Positions 1 to 7,810 of a DNA stretch of 47,652 bases are shown in pieces. Origin of the DNA: Phycisphaerae bacterium (GTDB taxonomy: Bacteria; Planctomycetota; Phycisphaerae; SM23-33); NCBI GenBank assembly GCA_016929245.1, contig JAFGJE010000174.1, positions 1 to 47,652 on the forward strand. Reading direction: 5' to 3'. Both the position numbers and the translations under genes were made by a program. The notes under the pieces are model-generated. The model made no database searches, was not told the origin of the DNA, and saw only the letters and a program-made list of their open reading frames with translations. How positions within the stretch are numbered: position 1 is the stretch's first letter; every line of letters starts with the position of its first letter.

Positions 1-59
1 CCATCTATCACAGCGGCCTGTGGCGAACCTACTGGACACAAGAAAAAGCCGCCGCCTGA
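1..59 (+). CDS. 3' end of an unidentified protein (partial)
   Basis: An open frame enters from the left edge and reads IYHSGLWRTYWTQEKAAA before a TGA at 57-59. The aromatic and charged composition looks like a real C-terminus. With only 18 residues visible no family can be named, and the gene starts outside the window. Confidence 0.45.
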   Translation, partial: IYHSGLWRTYWTQEKAAA

Positions 60-468
60 GGCCGCCATGATTTATCCTCGCACACGCTGATCTGAATCAT
101 GAGATTGAATCCTTGCGTACCGGCCTGTGGATCGAATACATTCCCGGTAGCGTACCGATTCCGCGAGGAATGTGGTATGAAAAAACCTTCGTTTCGGAGG
201 AATCGTGAGCGACCGGATTTTCAGGTATAACAGAAGAAACAGCAAATCCGACACTGAGTTTCTGAGAGACTGAGAAGATTTTAATATATCTTCTCTGGTT
301 TTCTCCGTTTTCTCCGTATCTCAGTGTCGTTCTTTCTTGAGTTTTCACGGTGCCTTAAGCTGTACTGATTCACAACCAGAAAATAATGTCACTCACAAGG
401 AATCCGCCTTCTCCGCGAGACAAGGCGCGTATACAATTGGACCGTGGCTGTTTGGACGCCGGAGAACC
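60..468. other. Long gap with a possible decayed coding fragment
   Basis: No convincing intact gene was found in these roughly 400 bases. From about 71 to 208 one plus-strand frame reads protein-like text (DLNHEIESLRTGLWIEYIPG, then a Met-Trp-Tyr-Glu-Lys stretch and TGA at 206-208). It has no good start or Shine-Dalgarno sequence, so it may be a gene remnant. The rest is AT-rich and carries the nested inverted repeat listed separately. Confidence 0.35.
249..329. repeat. Nested inverted repeat, terminator-like
   Basis: Outer arms CGACACTGAG (249-258) and CTCAGTGTCG (320-329) are perfect complements. Inside them GAGAAGAT (272-279) pairs with ATCTTCTC (288-295) around an AT loop. It lies downstream of the partial gene and upstream of the PIG-L operon, so it could end transcription or be a small dispersed repeat. 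Confidence 0.45.
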
Positions 469-1074
469 ATGGGTATGAACGGTGCGGTAATTGTCGCCCA
501 TCCGGATGACGAGATCATCTGGTGCGGCGGGGTGATGTTGTCCCGTCCCGACTGGAAATGGACGGTGCTGACGCTCTGTCGGGCCGACGATCCCGACCGG
601 GCGCCGAAATTCCACACCCTCTGCGTGAAGCTGGGAATCCACGGAATCATGTCCAACCTGAACGACGGGGAAACACTCCAGGCGATTCACCCCCCCACCG
701 ACATCGGGAACCGCATCATCGAGCTTCTACCGAGCTGGCGGTGGGATTTGTGCTTAACCCACGGCAGGAACGGGGAATACGGCCATCCGCGGCACGTGGA
801 GGTGCACGAGGCGGTGTTGCATTTATTCCGCAACGGAATCCTGGCGTGCGACGCGTTATGGACGTTCGCGTATGAATGCGAAGCGCCCACGGGGCGATGC
901 GCCCCGGCCGACTGGGGCGACCACGTCGTGGAACTCACCGACGAACAACTTCAAGAAAAACGACGGATCATCCGAGAAGAATACGGGTTTCCACTGGGAT
1001 CGTTTGAAGAGACCGCCTGTATTTCTCCGGAATCGTTTTTGCGTATGGAAAGCAGTGAAGGAGCAAAACCATGA
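469..1074 (+). CDS. PIG-L (LmbE-like) family N-deacetylase
   Basis: This 201-residue protein belongs to the PIG-L/LmbE zinc deacetylases, which remove N-acetyl groups from GlcNAc-containing small molecules and glycolipids. The metal and catalytic motif HPDDE is at residues 11-15, and the second His motif GHPRHVEVH is near residues 105-113. The ORF track starts at a TTG at 337. I chose the ATG at 469 because GGAG lies at 461-464 and family proteins begin just before the AHPDDE strand. The stop overlaps the next start as ATGA, so this gene and the following glycosyltransferase are translationally coupled. The natural substrate is unknown. A PIG-L plus GT4 pairing recalls bacillithiol and mycothiol synthesis, but that is only an analogy here. 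Confidence 0.85.
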   Translation: MGMNGAVIVAHPDDEIIWCGGVMLSRPDWKWTVLTLCRADDPDRAPKFHTLCVKLGIHGIMSNLNDGETLQAIHPPTDIGNRIIELLPSWRWDLCLTHGRNGEYGHPRHVEVHEAVLHLFRNGILACDALWTFAYECEAPTGRCAPADWGDHVVELTDEQLQEKRRIIREEYGFPLGSFEETACISPESFLRMESSEGAKP

Positions 1075-2213
1075 AGGTGCTGTTGCTGTATGACTATCCG
1101 CCCTCGCCCGGCGGACTGGCGACACAGGGCGATTTGTTGTATCAAGGGTTACGGGAAATCGGAGTCGACGCCAAGGCGGTGAATTTCGAAGCCGCCCAGG
1201 AAAAGGAGTGGTACTACCGCTGGTACAAACCCGACATCGTGTTGGGCGTGGGCTTCTGGGGACACGCCCCGCACCTGGTGTTTCACCCCCAGAAATTCGG
1301 GATGCAGCCGGTGCCGTGGCTGGTCGTGGACGGATACCTCGCGAACTATCTCGAAGTCCTCAACAAGCTGCCGTTGCTTCTGACAACGTCCAACTGGGTC
1401 AAGGACGTGTACGTCCGGGACGGTCTGAAGCCCGACAACATCGAGGTCCTGCCCGTCGGATGCGACACGGATTCCTTCCTCCCGCGGGACAAAAGCGATC
1501 CGATGGTCGCTTCCGTGCGGGAATCCCTGGGCGTGCGCGACCATGAACTGATGATCCTGACCATCGGCGGGGACGCCGCCAGCAAGGGCGCGCAGGAAGT
1601 GATGCAGGCGCTGGCGCTGATCGAGGGAAAAGTTCCGGAATACAAATATGTCTGCAAGGTTTGGCCCCAGCCCCGCACCGACCAGCAGAACCTCGCGGAC
1701 ATGCAGATGGCCGGCAGCCTCGGACTGGAAAAACGGGTGATCTACACCACCGGGAAGATGTCCCGGAATTACATTCCGTTCCTGATCTCCGCGTGCGACG
1801 TGTACGCCGCCCCGTCGCGTCTGGAAGGTTTCGGCATGCCGCAGGTGGAAGCCGGCGCCTGCGGAAAACCCGTCATCGGGATCAAGGCGATGGCGATGCT
1901 CGACACCCTCGTGCACGGGAAAACCGCGTTCCTCGCGGGCGTCGCCCAGGAAATCCGCCTGCGGGAGACCATCCTCGGACAGGACCAGGGATACGAGGAC
2001 GGGCACCGGGTGGTGTTCAAACGTCCCCGAACCGCCGACTACCGCGCCAGCATCCACGACATCGCCGACGCCCTGATGAAACTCCTGAACGACGAGGCGC
2101 TGCGAAACAAAATGGGCCAGGCGGGGCGACAACGCGTCGTGGAAAATTACGACTATCGCACCGTGGCGAAGAAATTCGTCGAGATCATTACCCGACGACT
2201 GGGTGTCAAATGA
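1071..2213 (+). CDS. Glycosyltransferase family 4 (GT-B fold)
   Basis: A 380-residue retaining GT-B glycosyltransferase. The C-terminal GT4 domain shows the phosphate-binding start (GGDAASKGA, about residues 165-173) and the signature EGFGMPQVEAGACGKPVIG (about 251-269), whose acidic residues hold the donor sugar nucleotide. The N-terminus has the expected MKVLLLYDYPPSPGGLA loop. There is no membrane segment, so it acts in the cytosol. It is coupled by ATGA overlaps to the deacetylase before it and the glycosidase after it, which argues for one glycan-related pathway. Donor and acceptor cannot be read from sequence. BshA-like function is possible but not supported by any specific motif I can see. 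Confidence 0.88.
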   Translation: MKVLLLYDYPPSPGGLATQGDLLYQGLREIGVDAKAVNFEAAQEKEWYYRWYKPDIVLGVGFWGHAPHLVFHPQKFGMQPVPWLVVDGYLANYLEVLNKLPLLLTTSNWVKDVYVRDGLKPDNIEVLPVGCDTDSFLPRDKSDPMVASVRESLGVRDHELMILTIGGDAASKGAQEVMQALALIEGKVPEYKYVCKVWPQPRTDQQNLADMQMAGSLGLEKRVIYTTGKMSRNYIPFLISACDVYAAPSRLEGFGMPQVEAGACGKPVIGIKAMAMLDTLVHGKTAFLAGVAQEIRLRETILGQDQGYEDGHRVVFKRPRTADYRASIHDIADALMKLLNDEALRNKMGQAGRQRVVENYDYRTVAKKFVEIITRRLGVK

Positions 2214-3424
2214 GTCTGACTCCGCGGGAATCCGACTACGTGCGGAAAGCCAAGGCGGCGGCCCTGGAAGTGCTCGTGCACAACATGCACGGACCTTACC
2301 GGGGCCTGCCGCGGACGGCCGGGTGGGGCTATCCCGAACCCTACACGCGCGACCTGATGATCGCGACGCTGGGGATTCTCGCATCGGGACACAAGAAACT
2401 CATCGCCTCCACGCGACGCGTGCTGGAGTCGCTGGCGAAAAATCAGACGCGACTGGGGCACATCCCCTCGCTCGTGCACGACTCGGAAGACCGCGGCGCC
2501 AGCGACACCACACCCCTGTTCCTCCTGGCGGTGGGCATCTTCCGACGGGTGATGAACCAACCGGATTTCCTCGAAGACGCCGTCCGGAAATCCCTCACCT
2601 GGATGGACTACCAGAGCGTCGAGGATCGCGTGATCGTGCCCCAACTGCCCACCAGCGACTGGCGCGACGAACAATGGGTGCTCGGATACGGGCTGTTCGT
2701 CAACACCGTCGTGTACAGCTATCTCCGCTGCTTCGGCCTGCACGAGAAGGCCGACTTCCTGCAAAATCTCATGAATCGTTTCACCGTGAAGGCCGAAGTC
2801 AAGCAGCGCCACGTCCATGAAGGCCTGGTCCTGCCCAGCAAACCCTACTACGCCCTGTATTCCTACAAGGTGCATCGCTCCGAGCGGTTCGATCTGCTGG
2901 GAAACAGTATCGCGCTGCTGTCGGGACTCGCCTCGCCGACCCGCGCGAACAACCTGATTACCTGGATCGAAGAGGAAACCACGTCCATGCGGAAACACGG
3001 CGAACTGGCCGTCGACCTGCCGCCGAACTTCTTCCCGTATATCTACCCCAGCGATCCGGACTGGATGCCCCGCTACAAACGCTTCAACCAGCCCGGCGAA
3101 TATCACAACGGCGGGATCTGGCCTTTCGTGTGCGGGTTCTACATCGCCGGTGTCGTGGCCGCCGGCAAGCAGAAACTCGCGGAGCAGAAGCTCCTGGCGC
3201 TGACGGACCTGATCACACCCGCCGTCAACGAGAAACTCCCCTACGGGTTCAACGAATGGTGCTACGCCCGCGACGGTCAGCCGGCCGGACAGGACTGGCA
3301 GACCTGGTCGGCAGCGATGTATCTCTACGCGGCGACCTGCGTGGAGTCCGGCAAGGCGCTGTTCTTCGATGATTTCCGTATTGCCCCCAATACCAATCAG
3401 ACGAAAAAATCAAATGGTGGGTAG
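2210..3424 (+). CDS. Six-hairpin glycosidase, amylo-alpha-1,6-glucosidase / neutral-invertase-like
   Basis: The ORF track joins this gene to an out-of-frame extension from 1661. The real start is the ATG at 2210, overlapping the glycosyltransferase stop as ATGA. The 404-residue product has hallmarks of an (alpha/alpha)6 barrel glycosidase: GWGYPEPYTRDLMIATLG near residues 38-55, DWRDEQWVLGYG mid-protein, YHNGGIWPFVCGFY near 298, and a WQTWSAAMYLYA end. Such folds occur in GH100 invertases and glycogen debranching alpha-1,6-glucosidases; I cannot decide between them. No signal peptide is seen, so it is cytosolic. The last residues (SNGG) and the TAG stop fall at the edge of an inverted repeat, so the C-terminus may have been set by repeat insertion. 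Confidence 0.7.
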   Translation: MSLTPRESDYVRKAKAAALEVLVHNMHGPYRGLPRTAGWGYPEPYTRDLMIATLGILASGHKKLIASTRRVLESLAKNQTRLGHIPSLVHDSEDRGASDTTPLFLLAVGIFRRVMNQPDFLEDAVRKSLTWMDYQSVEDRVIVPQLPTSDWRDEQWVLGYGLFVNTVVYSYLRCFGLHEKADFLQNLMNRFTVKAEVKQRHVHEGLVLPSKPYYALYSYKVHRSERFDLLGNSIALLSGLASPTRANNLITWIEEETTSMRKHGELAVDLPPNFFPYIYPSDPDWMPRYKRFNQPGEYHNGGIWPFVCGFYIAGVVAAGKQKLAEQKLLALTDLITPAVNEKLPYGFNEWCYARDGQPAGQDWQTWSAAMYLYAATCVESGKALFFDDFRIAPNTNQTKKSNGG

Positions 3425-3428
3425 TAGT

Positions 3429-3493
3429 TGGTAGCCTGTAGTCGGTAGTCGGGAATCCGACACTGTCTACCGACCACCGACTACGGACTACCA
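3429..3493. repeat. Inverted repeat of TAGTCGGTAGT words
   Basis: The arm TGGTAGCCTGTAGTCGGTAGTCGG (3429-3452) faces CCGACCACCGACTACGGACTACCA (3470-3493), with 21 of 24 positions complementary and a 17-nt loop. It follows the glycosidase stop directly and could be a terminator or a small mobile palindrome. No T-run follows on the plus strand. Confidence 0.55.
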
Positions 3494-3520
3494 TCTATTC
3501 AAAAATATGGAGCCAATGGA

Positions 3521-4018
3521 ATGATGTCGCAAAACACCGGCTATTCTGCGCCTAGGATTGTTTGCACGGTTTTCTTTTTCGTTCTCCTGGCGAGTCTCTA
3601 TCCCGCCGTCCCTTTAACCCGTTGGTTCAACTCGATTCCCAACCTGACTTCCTCCTATGAGAAATGGAAGCCCGCGTTTTTCCTTTTCTCCAGGATCGCG
3701 TCGGCGGGTGTGCTCCTGTCGGCTGTGGTAAGTCTTTGCGTAAGACTCAAATCGCTGCGCGTCGCCGGTTTTGTCGCCATTCCCTGCATGCTGTTTTCCC
3801 TAAGGTTTCCCCTGGAGTATTTCTTCGTGATACCGGCGGCGTTCTACGGAGCCGCCGTCGTCCTCTCTCTCCTCCACGCATGGCGCAAGAAAGGAACCCC
3901 CTGGAAGATTATCGTTACGAACGTAATGGCGACGGTGGTGTTTCTCCTGAGCGTATACGGCAGTCTGCTCTGCGCAAAGCTCATGGCCCTCGACTGGGCG
4001 GCGGCGATGGACCATTAA
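3521..4018 (+). CDS. Small polytopic membrane protein of unknown function
   Basis: The product is 165 residues. GGAG at 3509-3512 sits 8 bases before the ATG; a second ATG follows at once. Four hydrophobic segments are visible: VCTVFFFVLLASLYPAV (about 14-30), the stretch around SAGVLLSAVVSLCV (about 61-75), the stretch around FFVIPAAFYGAAVVLSLL (about 100-117) and IIVTNVMATVVFLLSVYGSLL (about 129-149). I do not recognise a family, and there are no conserved polar catalytic motifs. It follows the glycan trio on the same strand, separated by an inverted repeat, so a shared transcript is uncertain. Confidence 0.6.
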   Translation: MMSQNTGYSAPRIVCTVFFFVLLASLYPAVPLTRWFNSIPNLTSSYEKWKPAFFLFSRIASAGVLLSAVVSLCVRLKSLRVAGFVAIPCMLFSLRFPLEYFFVIPAAFYGAAVVLSLLHAWRKKGTPWKIIVTNVMATVVFLLSVYGSLLCAKLMALDWAAAMDH

Positions 4019-4026
4019 GTCGGTAA

Positions 4027-4099
4027 TAGGGCGTGCAACTTGTTGCACGCGCAATGTTCCTCTTTCCTAATTCCCGCGTGCAACAAGTTGCACGCCCTA
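4027..4099. repeat. Perfect 25-bp inverted repeat with self-palindromic arms
   Basis: TAGGGCGTGCAACTTGTTGCACGCG (4027-4051) is the exact reverse complement of 4075-4099. Each arm is itself nearly palindromic (GCGTGCAAC-TT-GTTGCACGC). It lies between the convergent 3' ends of the membrane-protein gene and prfB, and the prfB TAG stop is the last three bases of the right arm. It could act as a two-way terminator. Confidence 0.7.
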
Positions 4100-5210
4100 C
4101 TTCTTCCCCGCCGCTCGATATCGCAGGTACTCGTCGATGAATCCCTGCAAATCGCCGTCGAGGATTTTATCGGTGTGGGGGCTTTTTCGTTCCGTTCGTT
4201 CGTCGCGCACGAGTTGGTAGGGGTACAGCACGTAGGAGCGAATCTGGTTGCCCCAGGCGATTTCGCCCTTGTCGCCGTAGAGTTTCGCCAGTTCGGCGTC
4301 GCGTTTGGCCTGCTCGTGCTGGTAGAGCTTCGCCGCGAGCATGCGCTTCGCTTCGGCGCGGTTCTTGTGCTGCGAGCGGTCGTTCTGACACTGCACGACC
4401 AGGCCCGTCGGAAGGTGCGTCAGGCGGACGGCGCTGGAGGTTTTGTTCACGTGCTGCCCGCCCGCGCCGCTGGCGCGGTAGGTGTCCTCGCGGATGTCCT
4501 TGTCCCAGTCGATCTCGACGTCCACGTCGTCCATCTCCGGCAGGACGTCCACCGACGAGAAACTCGTGTGCCGCCGGTTCTGGGAATCGAACGGGCTGAT
4601 CCGCACCAGGCGGTGCACGCCGCGCTCTGCCGACAGATACCCGTAGGCGTAAGGTCCCTTCACGTGGTACGTGATCGAACGGATGCCGGCTTCCTCGCCG
4701 TCGGTGCGGTCGATTTCGTCGGCGGAGAAACCCGAACGCTCGAAATACCGCAGGTACATGCGGAGCATCATCTCCGCCCAGTCGCAGCTTTCGGTTCCCC
4801 CGGCCCCGGCGTGAATGGAGAAATAGCAGTTGCCCGCGTCATGCTCATCGCTCAGCAAGGCCTTCAGCTCGAGGCTTTCCAGGTCGTCCTTGACCTTCTG
4901 GGCGATTTCGGCCACTTCCCGGAATTCCTCTTCGCTGTCCTCTTCCCGCGCGAGTTCGTAGTGCACCTGCAGGTCTTCCACGCGCCGCGACAGATCCTTC
5001 GTGGGCGCGACAATCGCCTTCTGGGCCTTCAATTCCGCGACGACCTTCCGGGCCGACTCCTGGTGGTCCCAGAATCCGGGCGCGGACATCGTCCGCTCCA
5101 GTTCGTCCATCTTGCCTTGACGCGCGGGGATGTCAAAGAGAGTCCCGGATAGCGACGATCCGGGCGCTGAGGTTTTCAATCACGTCATGCAATGAATCCA
5201 GTTCGATCAT
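4097..5210 (-). CDS. prfB: Peptide chain release factor 2, with programmed +1 frameshift
   Basis: RF2 releases nascent chains at UGA and UAA stop codons on the ribosome. The ORF track splits it. The true start is ATG 5210-5208, preceded by GGGAG (5220-5224), and encodes MIELDSLHDVIENLSARIVAIRDSL before an in-frame UGA at 5135-5133. The site CTT TGA C (5138-5132) is the classic prfB slippery sequence. After the +1 shift, translation continues as DIPARQGKMDELERT to the stop at 4097, giving about 370 residues, the normal RF2 length. The codon-recognition tripeptide SPF is near residue 206, and the catalytic GGQ (GAGGQHVNKTSS) is near residue 250. Frameshifting lets RF2 limit its own synthesis. 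The SD-like stimulator upstream of CTT is weak here (CCGGGA). Confidence 0.95.
5132..5138 (-). promoter_or_regulatory. prfB programmed +1 frameshift site (CTTTGAC)
   Basis: On the minus strand the codons GAC TCT CTT are followed by TGA C. Slow decoding of UGA when RF2 is scarce lets the tRNA on CUU slip one base onto UUU, so GAC is read next. The upstream short frame and the downstream RF2 body join exactly here. Confidence 0.92.
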
Positions 5211-5357
5211 AAACACCAACTCCCGTTCTTCTCTTACGCCACGCCGTTTCGGTGACGCGGGATCAGGATACCATATCTTTCCATCGGACGTATCTGAATT
5301 TTTCATCCGACAACTTGAATTTGAAAAACCATAATTGTGTCCTCCCGAGCGAAATAG

Positions 5358-5458
5358 TGTCATCCTGAGCGGAGCGAGTCTTCGAGCGGAGTCGAAGGAC
5401 CTTACGCTCAGCAACCCTTGAGGTCCTTCGACTCCGCTGCGCTCCGCTCAGGATGACA
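5358..5458. repeat. Dispersed palindrome TGTCATCCTGAGC...GATGACA, copy A
   Basis: The left arm begins TGTCATCCTGAGCGGAGC and contains GTCGAAGGACCTTACG. The right arm starts AGGTCCTTCGACTCC and ends GCTCAGGATGACA. It lies between prfB and the first AraC gene. This is one of seven intergenic copies in the window. The left arm has an extra GAGTCTTC segment not matched on the right. Confidence 0.85.
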
Positions 5459-5480
5459 ATCCAGACTGGATGACAACACA

Positions 5481-6323
5481 CTACCTTCTGTCATGTTGCC
5501 TCCGCCAAAACCGCGGACTTTGCCCCGTCACCTGCCGGAACTGCCGGCTGAAGAAGTACACGTCGTTGTACCCAAGATCGTCGGCGACCTGCGAAATCGT
5601 CCTTCCGGTTTCCAGCAGCATCCCCGCCGCGGCGCGAACACGGGACTGCTTGATATACGCCCGCGGCGTCATGCCGAAACTCTTGCGGAACTGCATCGTC
5701 AGGTACGCGGGATTGAGCTGACAGTGCTTCGCCAGTTCGGCGACGGAATATCGTCGCGCGAGATTGTCGTGAATAAACTCCAGGCATCGCCTTTGCTGGT
5801 GCGGCTGCAATCCTCCCAATCCCGCCGGGGGCGCGTCGGCAAGCTGCAAAATCTCGCAGAGCAGTTGCGCGAGGATGCTCCTGTGGCGCAACGACTCGAG
5901 GGAACCGCCATGTTGTCGTCCCAGAGAAAGCTCTCTCAACAGGGAATCCGCCCAGCTCGCCCGTTCACAAAGGATATAATTCGCTTGAAGCCGCGGACAA
6001 CGTCTCGACCCGAAGCGAAACCGTAGATACGCCACGCACGCCTCCCCCCGGGGCAGACGCACCTCCTGTCGAGCGCCAGGCTGCACCCACAGCAGCGCCC
6101 CGGGAGGGATCACGATCTCCTTCCCGGCAATCCTGGCCGCGGTTTGCCCCCGGCGGTTGTAATGGATCAGGTGTTCGTCAATCACGCGCGGCGCAATGAA
6201 CGTGCAAGGTCCGACGGCTTCGGCCCGACCTCGCGACGAAAGGTCCAGCGTCGAGCGGGATTGGAGAAGCATCTCGACCAGGCGCGTCTCGGTGACGATC
6301 GTTCGGGGATTCGAGGAAGGCAT
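5481..6323 (-). CDS. AraC family transcriptional regulator (first of three)
   Basis: The 280-residue protein has an N-terminal ligand-binding cupin-like part and a C-terminal AraC DNA-binding domain with two helix-turn-helices. The first HTH is around YSVAELAKHCQLNPAYLTMQFRK (about residues 190-215). The second is around TISQVADDLGYNDVYFFSRQFRQVTGQSP (about 240-270). It is divergently transcribed from the URO-D-fold gene at 6398, with about 75 AT-rich bases between them, so it probably controls that gene and itself in response to a small ligand. The ligand is not known. Confidence 0.9.
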   Translation of the reverse strand: MPSSNPRTIVTETRLVEMLLQSRSTLDLSSRGRAEAVGPCTFIAPRVIDEHLIHYNRRGQTAARIAGKEIVIPPGALLWVQPGARQEVRLPRGEACVAYLRFRFGSRRCPRLQANYILCERASWADSLLRELSLGRQHGGSLESLRHRSILAQLLCEILQLADAPPAGLGGLQPHQQRRCLEFIHDNLARRYSVAELAKHCQLNPAYLTMQFRKSFGMTPRAYIKQSRVRAAAGMLLETGRTISQVADDLGYNDVYFFSRQFRQVTGQSPRFWRRQHDRR

Positions 6324-6397
6324 AATATGAGATATAATACATCTTTTTGATTTCCGCGTCCATTGGGTTTTCCGGGAGGATCGACTACCATACAGAC
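6324..6397. promoter_or_regulatory. Divergent AraC / URO-D intergenic control region
   Basis: These 74 bases separate two divergent starts and are clearly AT-rich compared with both genes. A TATAAT hexamer lies at about 6333-6338, but the -35 partner is not obvious, so direction is uncertain. A GGGAGGA motif at 6374-6380 is somewhat far (17 bases) from the chosen ATG at 6398. Confidence 0.4.
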
Positions 6398-7642
6398 ATG
6401 ACTACACTCTCAACCGTCCCTACCGACGTGATCGTATTGCGCGATCTGGCAAAGCGATACGTCGAGGTGGCCGCCGACCCGATCCAGAACCAACGACGCG
6501 ACCTGTGGCGAAGACATAACCGTCTGAAACCCACCCGGCCTCTGCTCTACCTCCGAGGCGGGGAGGCATGGAACGAAGTTCCCGAAATCACGACGCGGAA
6601 ATGCGCGGATTCACTTTTCCAGTCCGTCGAGCGAAATCTTCGCTACCTGCTCTTCCGGGCAGCGATGGGGGACGACTCGATTTTCGAGCCATGGTTCGTC
6701 GTGTCGCCCGTTTATTCGAGTATCGGTTGGGGTGTCGAAGGCACGCACGTGTTTTCCGAAGAATCGTTCGGATCGTATAAAATCGACTATCCCATAAACG
6801 ATCTGGACGCCGATCTGGAAAAACTTCGCATGCCGAGTCACGCGATTGACGAAGCGGCTACGCGGCAGACGTTTGATCGAATTACCGACGCGATCGGCGA
6901 CATTCTGCCCGTGGTGCTGGATCGAGGTCCGTGCTACCGCATGTGGGGCGGGGATCTTTCGACGGCTCTGGGGCATCTGCGCGGCATCGAACATTTCATG
7001 CTCGATATGATGGACAACCCCGCCGGACTGCATCGGTTGATGGCGTTTTTGCGGGATGGGATTTTAGCGGTGCATGAACAGGCGGAGGCCGCCGGCGACT
7101 GGAGCACACTCGCCCACGAAAACCAGGCCATGCCGTATGCCGAGGAACTGCCCGACCCAGCCGCCGATTCGGCCGGCGTCTCACGAAGCGAACTGTGGGG
7201 TTACCAGGCCGCCCAGGAATTCACGCTCGTGTCACCCGCGATGCACGAGGAATTCCTGCTGGAATATCAACTGCCGATTCTGGAGAAGTTCGGCCTGGTC
7301 GCCTACGGGTGCTGCGAAGACCTGACGCGGAAAATCGACATGCTCCGCCGCCGCGTCAAAAACCTGCGCCGCATCGCCGTATCTCCGATGGCCGACGCGA
7401 AAACGTGCATCGAACAAATCGGCGAGGATTACGTGATCTCCTGGCGGCCCAGCCCCGCCGAAATGGTCTGCACCGGTTTCGACGCCGACCGCGTGCGGCG
7501 CGTCACGCGCGAAACGCTCCGGATGGCCCAAGGCCTGCACATCGACATCACCCTAAAAGACGTCCAAACCGTCCAGAACGACCCCCGCCGGCTACAAGAA
7601 TGGACGCGCATCACCCGCGAAGTCGCGGATGAGTTCGCGTAA
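6398..7642 (+). CDS. Uroporphyrinogen-decarboxylase-fold protein (URO-D / methyltransferase-like)
   Basis: A 414-residue protein resembling the URO-D superfamily, which includes HemE and the corrinoid methyltransferases MtaA and MtbA. The C-terminal barrel part (SPAMHEEFLLEYQLPILEKFGLVAYGCCEDL, about residues 285-315) sits where corrinoid enzymes bind zinc, but the usual His-x-Cys pair is replaced by GCCED. HemE activity is unlikely, because HemE's N-terminal substrate signature is absent. I chose ATG 6398; the ORF track's TTG at 6347 lies inside the intergenic region. It is probably regulated by the divergent AraC gene. The substrate is unknown; methyl transfer or lyase activity is inferred. 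Confidence 0.7.
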   Translation: MTTLSTVPTDVIVLRDLAKRYVEVAADPIQNQRRDLWRRHNRLKPTRPLLYLRGGEAWNEVPEITTRKCADSLFQSVERNLRYLLFRAAMGDDSIFEPWFVVSPVYSSIGWGVEGTHVFSEESFGSYKIDYPINDLDADLEKLRMPSHAIDEAATRQTFDRITDAIGDILPVVLDRGPCYRMWGGDLSTALGHLRGIEHFMLDMMDNPAGLHRLMAFLRDGILAVHEQAEAAGDWSTLAHENQAMPYAEELPDPAADSAGVSRSELWGYQAAQEFTLVSPAMHEEFLLEYQLPILEKFGLVAYGCCEDLTRKIDMLRRRVKNLRRIAVSPMADAKTCIEQIGEDYVISWRPSPAEMVCTGFDADRVRRVTRETLRMAQGLHIDITLKDVQTVQNDPRRLQEWTRITREVADEFA

Positions 7643-7655
7643 ATCGATGTTTCCG

Positions 7656-7714
7656 GGTGGGCATGCTTTTCCCTGAGGGATAAGCATGTCTTTGATTACC
7701 AATGCATGCCCACC
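7656..7714. repeat. 11-bp inverted repeat GGTGGGCATGC between convergent genes
   Basis: GGTGGGCATGC (7656-7666) and GCATGCCCACC (7704-7714) are perfect complements with a 37-nt loop. The element sits just after the URO-D stop and before the convergent PEP-CTERM gene 3' end. It probably acts as a structural terminator, though no clear T-run was seen. Confidence 0.45.
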
Positions 7715-7810
7715 TCCCTTCGGGATAAGGGCCTTGCCGCCCTTTCGGGAAAACCATTATTGGATTTGGGTGACGGGAACAATCGAAAAACATGCAAACC
7801 CGGGGCCGAT

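Noticed and set aside
1661-2209. N-terminal extension of the glycosidase ORF
   Set aside because: This part is an Arg/Pro-rich out-of-frame reading of the glycosyltransferase; the real start is the ATGA overlap at 2210.
469-2213. Deacetylase and GT4 pair as bacillithiol genes bshB and bshA
   Set aside because: No bshC or other supporting gene is present and the third coupled gene is a glycosidase; the pairing alone is not enough.
4040-5152. 370-residue plus-strand ORF opposite prfB
   Set aside because: Antisense of prfB; the start lies in the 25-bp inverted repeat.
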